A DNA stretch of 64,000 nt from Pseudoflavonifractor sp. An184 (GCF_002160305.1 NZ_NFKI01000011.1:1-64000); one strand, 5' to 3'; positions 24,694 through 33,786 are shown, numbered from the stretch's first letter. The notes: generated by a model not told the origin, from the sequence alone. Numbers and translations are program-made.

Positions 24694-24722
24694 TTGACAA
24701 CGGCTTTTCCATCGGGGATAAT
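24694..24722 (+). promoter_or_regulatory. Promoter of dapL
   Basis: TTGACA at 24694-24699 and GATAAT at 24717-24722 with a 17-base spacer, 45 bases before the dapL start. Confidence 0.75.
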
Positions 24723-24767
24723 AACAGACATGGCACACAAATCCTGCCTGAAAAAGGAGTGCAGCAT

Positions 24768-25985
24768 ATGACAAAGGTAAATCAGAACTTCCTGAAGCTC
24801 CCCGGCAACTACCTGTTTTCCGAGGTGGCCCGGCGGATCTCCGTCTACTCCGCCGCCCATCCGGAGGCCAAGATCATCAAGCTGTCCATCGGCGACGTGA
24901 CCCGCCCCCTGGCCCCCGCGGTCATCGAGGCCATGCACCAGGCCGTCACCGAGATGGGCACCTTTGAGGGCTTCCACGGCTATGGCCCCGAGCAGGGCTA
25001 CGACTTCCTGCGGGCGGCCATCGCCCAGCACGACTACGCCGCCCGGGGCGTGGATATGAAGCCCGAGGAGATCTTCGTCTCCGACGGCGCCAAGAGCGAC
25101 TGCGGCAACATCGGCGACATCTTCGGCACGGACAACGTAGTGGCCGTGTGCGACCCGGTGTACCCCGTGTACGTGGACACCAACGCCATGGCCGGCCGGG
25201 CGGGCGAGTACCAGGCCGAGCTGGGCCGCTGGTCCAAGCTGGTCTATATGCCCTGTGTGGAGGAGAACGGCTTTACCCCCCAGCCTCCCAAGGAGAAGGT
25301 GGACATCATCTACCTGTGCTTCCCCAACAACCCCACCGGCGCGGTGGCCACCAAGGAGCAGCTGAAGGTCTGGGTGGACTATGCCAACGCCAACGGCGCG
25401 GTCATCCTGTACGACTCCGCCTACGAGGCCTTCATCACCGAGGAGGACGTGCCCCACACCATCTATGAGGTGGAGGGCGCCCGCACCTGCGCCATCGAGT
25501 TCCGGTCCTACTCCAAGACCGCCGGCTTCACCGGCAACCGCTGCGCCTACACCGTGGTGCCCATGGAGCTGGAGCGGGACGGGGCCAAGCTCAACGCCCT
25601 GTGGAACCGCCGCCAGTGCACCAAGTTCAACGGGGTGCCCTACGTGGTCCAGCGGGGCGCGGCCGCCATCTACACCCCCGAGGGCAAGGAGCAGACCCGG
25701 GAGGCCATCGCCTACTACCAGAACAACGCCAAGGTCATCCGGGACGGCCTCACCGCCGCCGGTCTCACCTGCTTCGGCGGTGTGAACGCCCCCTACATCT
25801 GGCTGAAAACTCCCAACGGCATGGGCTCCTGGGAGTTCTTCGACCTGCTGCTGGATCAGGCCAACGTGGCCACCACCCCCGGCGCGGGCTTCGGGCCCAG
25901 CGGCGAGGGGTACATCCGCCTCACCGCCTTCGGCGACGCGGAGGCCACCCGCCAGGCCGTGGAGCGCATCAAGACTTCCCTGTAA
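24768..25985 (+). CDS. dapL: LL-diaminopimelate aminotransferase
   Basis: A PLP enzyme that converts tetrahydrodipicolinate directly to LL-diaminopimelate, the short route to lysine and peptidoglycan in many Clostridia. The 405 residues start [20 protein letters not shown] and include [30 protein letters not shown], the catalytic Lys in [15 protein letters not shown], and [21 protein letters not shown] lies 9 bases before the ATG; three extra codons of the longer frame are rejected. It has its own promoter and terminator. Confidence 0.96.
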   Translation: MTKVNQNFLKLPGNYLFSEVARRISVYSAAHPEAKIIKLSIGDVTRPLAPAVIEAMHQAVTEMGTFEGFHGYGPEQGYDFLRAAIAQHDYAARGVDMKPEEIFVSDGAKSDCGNIGDIFGTDNVVAVCDPVYPVYVDTNAMAGRAGEYQAELGRWSKLVYMPCVEENGFTPQPPKEKVDIIYLCFPNNPTGAVATKEQLKVWVDYANANGAVILYDSAYEAFITEEDVPHTIYEVEGARTCAIEFRSYSKTAGFTGNRCAYTVVPMELERDGAKLNALWNRRQCTKFNGVPYVVQRGAAAIYTPEGKEQTREAIAYYQNNAKVIRDGLTAAGLTCFGGVNAPYIWLKTPNGMGSWEFFDLLLDQANVATTPGAGFGPSGEGYIRLTAFGDAEATRQAVERIKTSL

Positions 25986-25992
25986 CCGAACA

Positions 25993-26026
25993 CCAGCCGC
26001 CGGCTGTGCCGGCGGCTGGAATTTTT
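25993..26026 (+). terminator. Terminator of dapL
   Basis: CCAGCCGCCGGC-TGT-GCCGGCGGCTGG followed by AATTTTT, a 12-bp stem directly after the dapL stop. Confidence 0.9.
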
Positions 26027-26097
26027 CTGTCTCCGTAAGAAATTCGCAAGAATTTTTCGGGAAAATCACAAGCTCCCCATGGGAAAACCTTCAAACA

Positions 26098-26145
26098 AAA
26101 AACGCCTTGCTCTGGTACGATTGGATCATCCAAGCAAGGCGTTTT
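26098..26145. promoter_or_regulatory. Hairpin upstream of the vanG start
   Basis: AAAAACGCCTTGCT (26098-26111) pairs with AGCAAGGCGTTTT around an 18-base loop. A T-run follows on both strands (GCGTTTTGCCGTTT on the plus strand). It ends just before the AGGAGG of vanG, so it could be an attenuator or simply a terminator for leftward transcripts. Confidence 0.5.
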
Positions 26146-26166
26146 GCCGTTTAGGAGGTCTTTTCT

Positions 26167-27213
26167 ATGAAACCCATGGATATTTTGGTGCTGTTCGGCG
26201 GGTGCTCCACCGAGTACGGGGTGTCGCTGGAGTCCGCCCACGCCGTCCTCTCCCACATGGACCCGGAAAAATACCGCCCCATCCCGGTGGGCATCACCCG
26301 GGAGGGGGCCTGGTACTGGTACCCCGGCCCCCTGGAGGCCATCCCCCAGGACCGGTGGCTGGAGAGCCCGGCCTGCGTCCCCTGCACCCTGCGGCTGGAC
26401 CGTGGAAACTGTACTCTTCTCCTGTTGGATGGAAGTGAATAGGAAATTCCCTTTACAGCTATTTTTCCGGTGCTCCACGGGAAGAACGGGGAGGACGGCA
26501 CCATCCAGGGGCTCTTTGAGCTGGCGGGAGTGCCGGTGATCGGCTGCGGCGCCCTGTCCAGCGCCCTGTGCATGGACAAGGTCCGCTCCCACCAGCTGGC
26601 CGCCCTGGCGGGGGTGGCCGTCCCAAAGGGGACGGTGGTCACCCGCCCCTATGACCCGGAAGCCCTGGCCGAGGCCGCCCGATCCATCGGCTATCCTCTG
26701 TTCGTCAAGCCGGTGCGGGCGGGCTCCTCCTTCGGGGTGACCCGGCTGGAAGGGCCGGAGGGCCTCATCCCCGCCGTGGAGGGGGCCTTCCGCCACGACC
26801 GGGAGGTTTTATTGGAGGAGGCCGTCCCCGGCTTTGAGGTGGGCTGCGCCGTGCTGGGCAACGGGGAGCTCACCGTGGGGCTGGTGGACGAGATCGAGCT
26901 GTCCGGCGGCTTCTTCAATTTTGAGGAGAAGTACACCCTGAAAACCTCCGCCATCCACTGCCCCGCCCGGATTCCCCAGGAAAAGGCGGCGGAGATTCAG
27001 GCGGCGGCCAAGGTCATCTACCGGGCCCTGGACTGCCGGGTGTTCGCCCGGGTGGACCTGTTCCTCACCCCGGTGGGGAAGATCGTCTTTAATGAAGTAA
27101 ACACCATCCCCGGCTTCACCTCCCACAGCCGCTATCCCACCATGATGAAGGGGATCGGGCTGGACTTCTCCGCCCTGGTGGACCGGATCATCACGCTGGG
27201 GGTGACAGGATGA
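26167..27213 (+). pseudogene. vanG: VanG-type D-alanine--D-serine ligase, interrupted by in-frame TAG
   Basis: An ATP-grasp ligase expected to make D-Ala-D-Ser for vancomycin-resistant peptidoglycan precursors. The frame reads 91 residues from the ATG (AGGAGG 8 bases upstream; MDILVLFGGCSTEYGVSLES), meets TAG at 26440-26442, then continues in the same frame as a normal ligase: FPVLHGKNGEDGTIQG, FVKPVRAGSSFGVTRL, FEEKYTLKTSAIHCPARI, IVFNEVNTIPGFTSHSRYP. The EKYTLK segment is of the VanG/VanC type rather than the housekeeping Ddl type. Total 348 codons without the stop. The TGA overlaps the vanXY ATG. The amber may be a real inactivation (a CAG-to-TAG change is likely), a sequencing error or readthrough. 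Confidence 0.85.
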
Positions 27214-27953
27214 AACGCCTTACCCTCCATCGGTCCCAGAGCTTTCGCGGGCCCCTGATCCTGGTGAACCGGGACCACCCTCTCCAGGAGACCGGAACGC
27301 CCGAACTCATCCCCCTGGACGCCGCCTATCCGGACATCCGCATGGAGCGCCGGGCGGGAAAACTCCTGTCCGCCTGCATCCAGGCCGCCGGGGGCCGGGG
27401 GACCATCGTCCCCGTGTCCGGCTGGCGCAGCTTTAGAGAACAGCAATCCATCTGGGACGACACCTTAGCAAAAGAGGGGGAGGCCTTCACCCGGCAGTAT
27501 GTGGCCTTCCCCGGGTGCAGTGAGCACCAGACCGGCCTGGCCATGGATCTGGCCAAGGCCGCCCCCAGCATTGACTTCATCCGCCCCGACTTTCCCGACG
27601 AGGGTCCCTGCGGGACCTTCCGCCGCCTGGCCGCCCGATACGGCTTCATTCAGCGCTACCGCCGGGAGAAGGAGGCGGTCACCCGCATCGCCGGGGAGCC
27701 CTGGCACTTCCGGTATGTGGGGGTGCCCCACGCTCTGCTCATGGAGGAGAACCGCCTGTGCCTGGAGGAGTACGTCCCCTTCCTGCAAAGCGGTGTAAAG
27801 GTATGCCGCCTGTCTAACGAGCGCACCGCCCGGGTGTCCTGGCTCCCCTGTCCCGGAGAGGAGATTCAGACGGAGGTCCCCGAGGGCTGCTGGCAGATCT
27901 CCGGGGATAACCAGGGCGGGTTCATCCTCACCCTGTGGGAGGGCGGACTATGA
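27210..27953 (+). CDS. vanXY: VanXY-type D,D-peptidase / carboxypeptidase
   Basis: A zinc peptidase that removes D-Ala-terminated precursors (D,D-dipeptidase and/or D,D-carboxypeptidase) so that altered precursors dominate. The 247 residues contain the VanY-family zinc motifs SEHQTGLAMDLA (S-x-H-x-x-G-x-A-x-D) and EPWHFRYVG (E-x-x-H). SGWRSFREQQSIWDDT is the substrate-side segment. There is no signal peptide, as expected for cytoplasmic VanXY of the VanG/VanC group. A C-terminal tail of about 60 residues after the peptidase core is unassigned. ATG overlaps the vanG stop (ATGA) and its TGA overlaps the vanT ATG. Confidence 0.88.
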   Translation: MKRLTLHRSQSFRGPLILVNRDHPLQETGTPELIPLDAAYPDIRMERRAGKLLSACIQAAGGRGTIVPVSGWRSFREQQSIWDDTLAKEGEAFTRQYVAFPGCSEHQTGLAMDLAKAAPSIDFIRPDFPDEGPCGTFRRLAARYGFIQRYRREKEAVTRIAGEPWHFRYVGVPHALLMEENRLCLEEYVPFLQSGVKVCRLSNERTARVSWLPCPGEEIQTEVPEGCWQISGDNQGGFILTLWEGGL

Positions 27954-30028
27954 GCGGAAAGCGTCTCTCCCCCGCTCTGGACCGGTTCCGCCTGCTCTCC
28001 GCCCTTCTGGTGGTGTGCAACCACACCTCCCCTCTGGACTCCTTCGCGCCGGGGGCGGACTTCTGGCTCACCCGGGTGCTGGCCCGGGTGGCCGTCCCCT
28101 TCTTCTTCATGGTCAGCGGGTATTTTCTCTCCCAAAGAAATTGGGCGCACACGGGGAAATTTCTGAAAAAGACCGCCCTGGTGTACGCCCTGGCGGTGGT
28201 CCTCTACCTGCCTTTAAACTGGTACAACGGGGGCTTCGCCTCCCCCCTCCAGTGGCTCCAGAAGCTGCTGCTGGACGGCACGCTGTACCACCTTTGGTAC
28301 TTTCCTGCGGTCCTCCTGGGAGTGGTGATCGCGCGGAATCTGGCCCGGCTCCCCGCCCCCGTAGCCCTGTCCCTGGCCGGGCTCCTCTATCTGGTGGGCG
28401 CAGGCGGTGACAGCTATTATGGCTTTACAGCCGCTGTCCCGGCGCTGAAAACCCTGTATGACGGCATTTTTCTGGTGTTCTCCTACACCCGGAACGGCCT
28501 GTTCTTCGCCCCCCTCTTTCTTCTGCTGGGAGCGGCGGGACTCCGGTGGAGCCGCCGGACCTCCGCCGCGGGGTTCGTCCTGTCCCTCCTGGGCATGAGC
28601 CTGGAGGCACTCTGGCTCCGGGGCCTCGACTGGCCCCGCCACGACAGCATGTACCTGCTCCTCCCCCTGTGCATGGCCTTTTTGTTCTCACTGCTCTTGG
28701 GGGAGAACCGGGGCGAGGACAAAAAAGCCCGGCGGGCGTCCCTGCTGGTCTACCTCCTCCACCCCTGGTCCATCGTACTGGTGCGGGGCGGCGCTGAGGC
28801 GGCGGGCCTGGAGGGCATTTTCGTACAAAACAGCCTGGGCCACTTCTGCGCCGTGCTGGCCCTCACCGTGGGGATGGCGCTGGCACTGGACGGACTGCGG
28901 CCCATCCGGCCCGATCCGCGTGGCCGTGCCTGGGCGGAGGTGGACCTGGAGGCCCTGGCCCGCAACGCCCGGACCCTGGAGAGCACCCTCTCCCCGGAGT
29001 GCCGGCTCATGGCGGTGGTAAAGGCGGATGGCTACGGCCACGGGGCGGTTCCAACGGCCCGGCGGCTTTGGAGGGAGGGGGTGCGGGCCTTCGCCGTGGC
29101 CTCCCTGTCCGAGGGCATTTTCCTGCGAAAGCACGGGGTCCGGGGGACCATCCTCATCCTGGGCTACACCCCGCCCCGGGAGGTCCCCCTGCTCCGGCGG
29201 TGGCATCTCACCCAGACGGTGGCCGACGAGGCCCACGGCCGGGCCCTGGCCGCCCAGGGGAAATCGGTCCAAGTCCACCTGGCCCTGGACACGGGGATGC
29301 ACCGCCTGGGCGTCCCGGCGGAGGACCGGGCGGCCATCCAGCGGCTGTACCGGCTGAAACACCTGCGCATCACCGGCGCCTTCTCCCACCTGTGCGTGTC
29401 CGACTCCCTGGAGCCGGACCAGGTGGACTTTACTCAGAAGCAGCTCGCCCGCTTTTACGGCACACTGGACTGGATGCGGGAGCAGGGCCTGGACCCGGGA
29501 GCGGTCCATATCCAGGCCAGCTACGGGATGCTCAATCTGCCGCCCCAGCCCTGTCACTACGCCCGGGCGGGGATCGCCCTGTACGGGGTATACAGCGACC
29601 TCTCCCCCACCCAGCGCCGCCTGCCCCTGAAGCCGGTCCTGACCCTCCGGGCCCGGGTGGCCTCGGTGCGCACCCTCCGGCCCGGCCAGGGGGCGGGCTA
29701 CGGCCTGGCCTTTCAGGCCCGGCGGGAGACCCGGCTGGCCGTGGTCACCATCGGATACGCCGACGGCCTGCCCCGGAACCTGCCCCAGAAGGGCGGCCGG
29801 GTGCTCATCCGGGGGGCCTTCTGCCCCATGGTGGGGCGGATGTGCATGGACCAGCTGCTGGTGGACGTGACCGATCTGCCCGAGGCCGCCCCGGGAGATG
29901 TGGTCACCCTCATCGGCCGGGACGGGTCCAAGGAGCTGCGGGCAGAGGAGCTGGCCGTCCGGTGCGGCACCATCACCAACGAGCTGCTCTCCCGCCTGGG
30001 GGCGCGGCTGGAACGGGTGTATCGATGA
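27950..30028 (+). CDS. vanT: VanT-type membrane serine/alanine racemase
   Basis: A 692-residue two-domain protein that supplies D-Ser. Residues 1 to about 320 are an acyltransferase_3-like membrane domain with around ten hydrophobic segments (VPFFFMVSGYFLSQ is typical). Residues about 325-692 form an alanine racemase domain: the PLP lysine in MAVVKADGYGHG, HIQASYGMLNLP as in known VanT proteins, and GRMCMDQLLVDVTDL. The ATG at 27950 overlaps the vanXY TGA; six codons of the longer frame are rejected. It completes vanG-vanXY-vanT. No vanR/vanS pair is present in this window. Confidence 0.92.
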   Translation: MSGKRLSPALDRFRLLSALLVVCNHTSPLDSFAPGADFWLTRVLARVAVPFFFMVSGYFLSQRNWAHTGKFLKKTALVYALAVVLYLPLNWYNGGFASPLQWLQKLLLDGTLYHLWYFPAVLLGVVIARNLARLPAPVALSLAGLLYLVGAGGDSYYGFTAAVPALKTLYDGIFLVFSYTRNGLFFAPLFLLLGAAGLRWSRRTSAAGFVLSLLGMSLEALWLRGLDWPRHDSMYLLLPLCMAFLFSLLLGENRGEDKKARRASLLVYLLHPWSIVLVRGGAEAAGLEGIFVQNSLGHFCAVLALTVGMALALDGLRPIRPDPRGRAWAEVDLEALARNARTLESTLSPECRLMAVVKADGYGHGAVPTARRLWREGVRAFAVASLSEGIFLRKHGVRGTILILGYTPPREVPLLRRWHLTQTVADEAHGRALAAQGKSVQVHLALDTGMHRLGVPAEDRAAIQRLYRLKHLRITGAFSHLCVSDSLEPDQVDFTQKQLARFYGTLDWMREQGLDPGAVHIQASYGMLNLPPQPCHYARAGIALYGVYSDLSPTQRRLPLKPVLTLRARVASVRTLRPGQGAGYGLAFQARRETRLAVVTIGYADGLPRNLPQKGGRVLIRGAFCPMVGRMCMDQLLVDVTDLPEAAPGDVVTLIGRDGSKELRAEELAVRCGTITNELLSRLGARLERVYR

Positions 30029-30200
30029 ACGAAAGAGGCGGAAACACCCCCACAGTGCACTCAAAAACAATCCCATCTCCCCGGCAACACCCCCGACGAC
30101 GGGCCGATGGGGACATCGGCCCCTACACACAGCAGGTATAATTTCATATCGAAATTGGGCGGCCCGGTGTGCCGCCCCTACGCCCAGCGACAGCAAACGA

Positions 30201-30588
30201 CTGCTCGGCAAAGCCAGGCGCAGAACGGAAATCGCACCGGCTTTAATTTTCCTCTTAGCCAGCCCCCAGTGGGGCGGCAGGAATTTAGATGGCCACTCAG
30301 ATTTTGCGCGCCGGAAATATTGCAGCATCTATCAGGAGAGCGCTCCCGTAAACGGGGTCCGGGGAAAGGCGAATATGGGCACGGAGTGCCCATTTTGAGC
30401 CGTCCCCGGCGGCGTTTTGCCCAATCCATCGTTGCTCCCGGTGAAGCCCAGCGCAGCGGGTTCGCCGGGAAGAGGAGGAGCAAGGGAGCGGTCGCAGTTT
30501 TCGCCGTCAGGCGGAAACGGAGACAAGCGGACTTTGCGACGACGAGCCGCCGGGGGCAAAGTAACTCGCCGCCCGCGGGCGGCGAAAT
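30201..30588 (+). repeat. Composite structured repeat family B, copy 4 (interrupted)
   Basis: Lead-in GGCAAAGCCAGGCGCAG, H1 GCCCC-CAGT-GGGGC (arms swapped relative to other copies), invariant CTCAGATTTTGCGCGCCGG, H2 CCC-GTAAAC-GGGG, H3 ATGGGCAC-GGA-GTGCCCAT. H4 is split by about 110 extra bases between GCGTTTTGCCCAATCC and the GGGCAAAGTAAC arm; a new ACTTTGC/GCAAAGT pairing is possible. H5 is CGCCGCCCGCGGGCGGCG. The 30029-30757 stretch holds no gene: it contains this copy and family D copy 30625-30672. Confidence 0.8.
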
Positions 30589-30624
30589 TCCCCCTGCGTA
30601 TAACAAACCCGATCCAAAATCTGC

Positions 30625-30672
30625 CCATCCGCCCCAGTGTGCGCACTGGGGCACCTTCCCCCAAGGGGAAGG
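30625..30672 (+). repeat. Dispersed repeat family D, copy 2
   Basis: CCATCCG, the self-complementary CCCCAGTGTGCGCACTGGGG, then CACCTTCCCCCAAGGGGAAGG. It matches 52457-52510 almost base for base. It directly follows the family B copy and precedes the tyrS terminator. Confidence 0.7.
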
Positions 30673-30691
30673 CTTATATAAAAAACAGAAA

Positions 30692-30727
30692 ACCCCCGGT
30701 TCCGCAAAAACCGCCGGAACCGGGGGC
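30692..30727 (-). terminator. Terminator of tyrS
   Basis: On the minus strand, CCCCCGGTTCCGGCGG ends and GCGGAACCGGGGG pairs back, followed by TTTTCTGTTTTTT. About 30 bases past the tyrS stop. Confidence 0.85.
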
Positions 30728-30757
30728 GCTTTCATAGTTTGAAAGCCCAAAACAAAA

Positions 30758-31981
30758 TTACATCTGCACCCGATGGAAGACCTTCTTGCCCTTTTTGAGC
30801 ATCAGGCCGTCGCCCTGGAAGTCGGCGGCGGTGTAGCTCTGGGCCACGTCGGCAACCTTCTCGCCGTTGGCCTCCACGCCGCCCTGCTCCACCAGGCGGC
30901 GGGCCTCCTTCTTGGAAGGGGCCAGCTTGCACTTGAGCATCAGATCCAGGATACCGATGGAGCCGTCGGTGAGGTCGGCCTCGGTGAGGGTGGTGGCGGG
31001 CACGTTGCTCATGTCGCCGCCGCCCACAAACAGCGCCTTGGCGGCGTCCTGGGCCTTCTGGGCCTCCTCCTCGCCGTGGACCAGCTTGGTGAGCTCAAAG
31101 GCCAGGATCTCCTTGGCGGTGTTCAGCTGACTGCCCTCCCACCTGTCCATCTCGTCGATCTGCTCCAGGGGCAGGAAGGTGAGCATGCGCAGGCACTTGA
31201 GCACGTCGTCGTCCCCCACGTTGCGCCAGTACTGATAGAACTCGTAGGGGGAGGTTTTCTCCGGGTCCAGCCACACGGCGCCCTTGGCGGTCTTGCCCAT
31301 CTTCTTGCCCTCGGAGTTGAGGAGCAGGGTGATGGTCATGGCGTGGGCGTCCTTGCCCAGCTTTTTGCGGATGAGCTCGGTGCCGCCCAGCATGTTGGAC
31401 CACTGGTCGTCGCCGCCGAACTGCATGTTGCAGCCGTAGTGCTGGAACAGGTAGTAGAAGTCGTAGGACTGCATGATCATATAGTTGAACTCCAGGAAGG
31501 ACAGGCCCTTCTCCATGCGCTGCTCATAGCACTTGGCCCGGAGCATGTTGTTCACCGAGAAGCAAGCGCCCACGTCCCGCAGCAGGTCGATATAGTTGAG
31601 CTTCAGCAGCCAGTCGGCGTTGTTCACCATCTGGGCCTTGCCCTCGCCGAACTCGATGAAGCGCTCCATCTGCTTTTTGAAGCAGTCACAGTTGTGCTGG
31701 ATGGTCTCGGGGGTCATCATGCTGCGCATATCGGTGCGGCCGGAGGGGTCGCCAATATAGCCGGTGCCGCCGCCGATGAGGGCGATGGGCCGGTTGCCCG
31801 CCATCTGCAGCCGCTTCATCAGGCACAGGGCCATGAAGTGGCCCACGTGGAGGGAGTCGGCGGTGGGGTCAAAGCCGATATAGAAAACGGCCTTCCCCTC
31901 GTTGACCATCTTGGAGATCTCCTCCTCGTTGGTCACCTGGGCAATCAGTCCGCGGGCTTTCAGTTCTTCGTAACAGGTCAT
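30758..31981 (-). CDS. tyrS: Tyrosyl-tRNA synthetase
   Basis: A class I synthetase that charges tRNA-Tyr. The 407 residues contain [16 protein letters not shown] (HIGH-type motif HVGH), the tyrosine-binding [23 protein letters not shown] split across two short runs, the KMSKS-type KKMGKTAKG loop, and a C-terminal S4-like RNA-binding domain ([21 protein letters not shown]). AAAGGAG precedes the ATG. It follows the EamA transporter gene by 161 bases in the same direction, below the T-box leader at 33030-33311, so the T-box may control both. Confidence 0.96.
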   Translation of the reverse strand: MTCYEELKARGLIAQVTNEEEISKMVNEGKAVFYIGFDPTADSLHVGHFMALCLMKRLQMAGNRPIALIGGGTGYIGDPSGRTDMRSMMTPETIQHNCDCFKKQMERFIEFGEGKAQMVNNADWLLKLNYIDLLRDVGACFSVNNMLRAKCYEQRMEKGLSFLEFNYMIMQSYDFYYLFQHYGCNMQFGGDDQWSNMLGGTELIRKKLGKDAHAMTITLLLNSEGKKMGKTAKGAVWLDPEKTSPYEFYQYWRNVGDDDVLKCLRMLTFLPLEQIDEMDRWEGSQLNTAKEILAFELTKLVHGEEEAQKAQDAAKALFVGGGDMSNVPATTLTEADLTDGSIGILDLMLKCKLAPSKKEARRLVEQGGVEANGEKVADVAQSYTAADFQGDGLMLKKGKKVFHRVQM

Positions 31982-32030
31982 CGATCTTACTCCTTTGTTT
32001 TATAATCACTGAAATTGGGATTTGGCTTCC

Positions 32031-32101
32031 GGTAGGGCGCGACCACCGGGCGCGCCGCGTTTTTCCGCCGTTTACGGCGCGCCGGGTCGTCGCGCCCTAC
32101 C
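32031..32101. repeat. Long GC-rich palindrome between the transporter and tyrS
   Basis: Outer arms GGTAGGGCGCGAC and GTCGCGCCCTACC are exact 13-base complements. Inner arms CCGGGCGCGCCG and CGGCGCGCCGGG nearly pair around a TTTTTCCGCCGTTTA loop. It lies between two co-directional genes and could block, process or stabilise the mRNA there. It also looks like a REP-type repeat, but no second copy was seen in this window. Confidence 0.75.
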
Positions 32102-32142
32102 AGTCTTGCATACGTTTCTCTTGTTTTCCCCGTGGGGAGGTC

Positions 32143-32988
32143 CTATACCTTGGCCCCCTGCCGGGCCTGGATCACATTGTACCCCACCACGCCCACGATG
32201 ACCACCGCCGCACCGATGAGGGCGAAGGGGCCCATATACTCCTGATAGAATACCGCCACCAGAATGGGGTTGAGCACCGGCTCGATGCCGGAGACCAGGC
32301 TGGCCATCACCGGGGGCGTGGTTTTCAGGCCGATGGCCAGCAGGATATAGGCCAGCGCCACCTGGAACACCCCCAGGACCACCAGGCTGAGGATGGCGGT
32401 GGGCGGGAACTCCGTCTCCTGAATCAGGAAGGGCAGGCCGGTCACCGAGGAGAGGACCTCCCCCCAGAACACCGAGGAGAGGGCGTCGCTGTCGGGCATG
32501 TCGTTCATCAGAAAGACCCCGGCGTAGGACACCCCGGACAGGAGGGCCAGGAAGTTGCCCAGGCCGCCCCCCATCTCCAGGCTGTCCACGAAGAAGAACA
32601 ACACTCCGCCGAACACCACCGCGCAGGCGATCAGGTCCAGCCTCCTGGGCCGCTTGTGCCAGAACAGCAGGGAGAACACGATGACAAAAATGGGGGCGGT
32701 GAACTGAAGCACGATGGTGTTGGCCGCCGTGGTGAGCTTGTTGGCCACCGCATACAGCAGGTTGGTTCCGAACACGCACACAGCCCCCAGGAAAATCCAG
32801 CGGTTCAGCCTGGGCGGGTGCTTGGTGGCCGCCAGAAACGCTCCGATCACCACCAGGGCGATGGCGGTACGCCCGCCGTTGATGGCGATTCCGCTCCAGG
32901 GAATCACCTTGATGCACAGTCCGCCGATGCTGTACAGCACCGCCGCGATGAAAACGAACAGCACCCCGGTCCGCCGACTCACTTCCAT
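32143..32988 (-). CDS. EamA/DMT-family transporter under a T-box
   Basis: A 281-residue membrane protein with about ten hydrophobic segments and the two EamA repeats (first around LYSIGGLCIKVIPWSGIAIN, second around LLSGVSYAGVFLMNDM to LVSGIEPVLNPILVAVFYQE). Drug/metabolite transporters include amino-acid exporters and importers. The ATG at 32988 lies after a GGAGGATTGGAAGAA stretch; twelve codons of the longer frame are rejected. It is the first gene after a T-box whose candidate specifier is TAC (Tyr) and is followed by tyrS, so a role in tyrosine or aromatic amino-acid transport is inferred. Confidence 0.85.
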   Translation of the reverse strand: MEVSRRTGVLFVFIAAVLYSIGGLCIKVIPWSGIAINGGRTAIALVVIGAFLAATKHPPRLNRWIFLGAVCVFGTNLLYAVANKLTTAANTIVLQFTAPIFVIVFSLLFWHKRPRRLDLIACAVVFGGVLFFFVDSLEMGGGLGNFLALLSGVSYAGVFLMNDMPDSDALSSVFWGEVLSSVTGLPFLIQETEFPPTAILSLVVLGVFQVALAYILLAIGLKTTPPVMASLVSGIEPVLNPILVAVFYQEYMGPFALIGAAVVIVGVVGYNVIQARQGAKV

Positions 32989-33029
32989 AGCTTCTTCCAA
33001 TCCTCCAAACACAAGCTGGGACAAACAGA

Positions 33030-33311
33030 AAACCCTCTGCCCGGGTTTTCCGGACAGAGGGCATTTGACATAAACGCGGTACCACCTCTGGTTCGCCCGC
33101 CCCTCGCGGCGGCGGGCCTCACGGAGTTCTCCAAAACTCCCACGCGGTAACGGGCGAACCCGGCCTGTCCCCTACTGGGCCTCTTTCCCGGCTGTTCAGG
33201 CGGCTGCTCCAAGGGGTAACTTCACAGAACTCCCTCTCCCCCTTCCACCAAACCGGGGGCTCTCTGGGCAGGGACGCGCTCTGCTAACATCCTTTTCCTC
33301 GCAGTAAGGGA
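33030..33311 (-). promoter_or_regulatory. T-box leader, predicted tyrosine specificity
   Basis: On the minus strand, the T-box ACCAGAGGTGGTACCGCG is at 33092-33075. It is followed by a terminator, CCCTCTG...CAGAGGG with TTTTCTGTTTG, ending near 33030. The leader begins with a Stem I-type GAGGAAAAGGATG region and contains AGAGAG (AG bulge-like) and GGTTTGGTGGAAG. The candidate specifier TAC is at 33218-33216, five bases before GGAGC, the same offset as TGC in the cysE leader and CTG in the leuA leader. TAC codes for Tyr, and tyrS lies downstream of the transporter. Confidence 0.88.
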
Positions 33312-33340
33312 ACTGTAACACAGTTTTGAGGGATTGTCAA
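33312..33340 (-). promoter_or_regulatory. Promoter of the Tyr T-box unit
   Basis: On the minus strand, TTGACA (33340-33335) and TACAGT (33317-33312) with a 17-base spacer, immediately upstream of the T-box leader. Confidence 0.8.
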
Positions 33341-33403
33341 GGGGCGGTTTCCTTTTTCGGCTGTGTTTTTAGGCGCAGAGCACAGCATTCTGAGTGTGCT
33401 GTG

Positions 33404-33720
33404 ATTCCGCCGCCAGGGAAGAGTTTGCTGTTTTTCTGGAACCCGGTTCCAGGCGGCGGGTCACTTTGCCCATGGCGGCAAAGTGACCAAAACGCCCCCG
33501 GGGGACGCGGCCGACGGGCACTTCGTGCCCATAGGACCGCTTACCCCCGGACCCCCATTACGAGGGACGCATTACTGAATCATTCAGCAAAATTTCCGGC
33601 GCGCAAAATCTGAGTGACGATCTAAATTCCCACCGGGCCACTGGGCCCTGGGTTTGCAAAAATTTCAGCTGGTGCAGTTCTGTGCCTGCGCCTGGGGTTC
33701 CGAGCCAACGCTCCCGGGGC
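33404..33720 (-). repeat. Composite structured repeat family B, copy 5
   Basis: Read on the minus strand: H1 GGGCC-CAGT-GGCCC, CTCAGATTTTGCGCGCCGG, H2 CCC(T)CGTAATGGGGG, H3 ATGGGCAC-GAA-GTGCCCGT, H4 GGTCACTTTGCC-GCCATG-GGCAAAGTGACC. In place of the usual H5 loop there is a GGAACCGGGTTCC palindrome between GCCGCCT and AGGCGGC-like ends. It fills most of the gene-free 33341-33786 stretch and ends about 60 bases before the Tyr T-box promoter. Confidence 0.8.
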
Positions 33721-33786
33721 GTTTTTCCCTGGGCATATCCACAAGCCCGATTGCCGGGGAGCTATGGTGCAGCACTCAGGGAAGCG

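Noticed and set aside
26440-26442. Amber codon in vanG as a pyrrolysine site
   Set aside because: No pyl genes are seen in the window, the enzyme family does not use pyrrolysine, and the site lies in a variable part of the protein. A mutation or sequencing error is simpler.
28688-30328. 546-residue open frame antisense to vanT
   Set aside because: Antisense shadow of the racemase gene, running on into a repeat. The composition is not protein-like.
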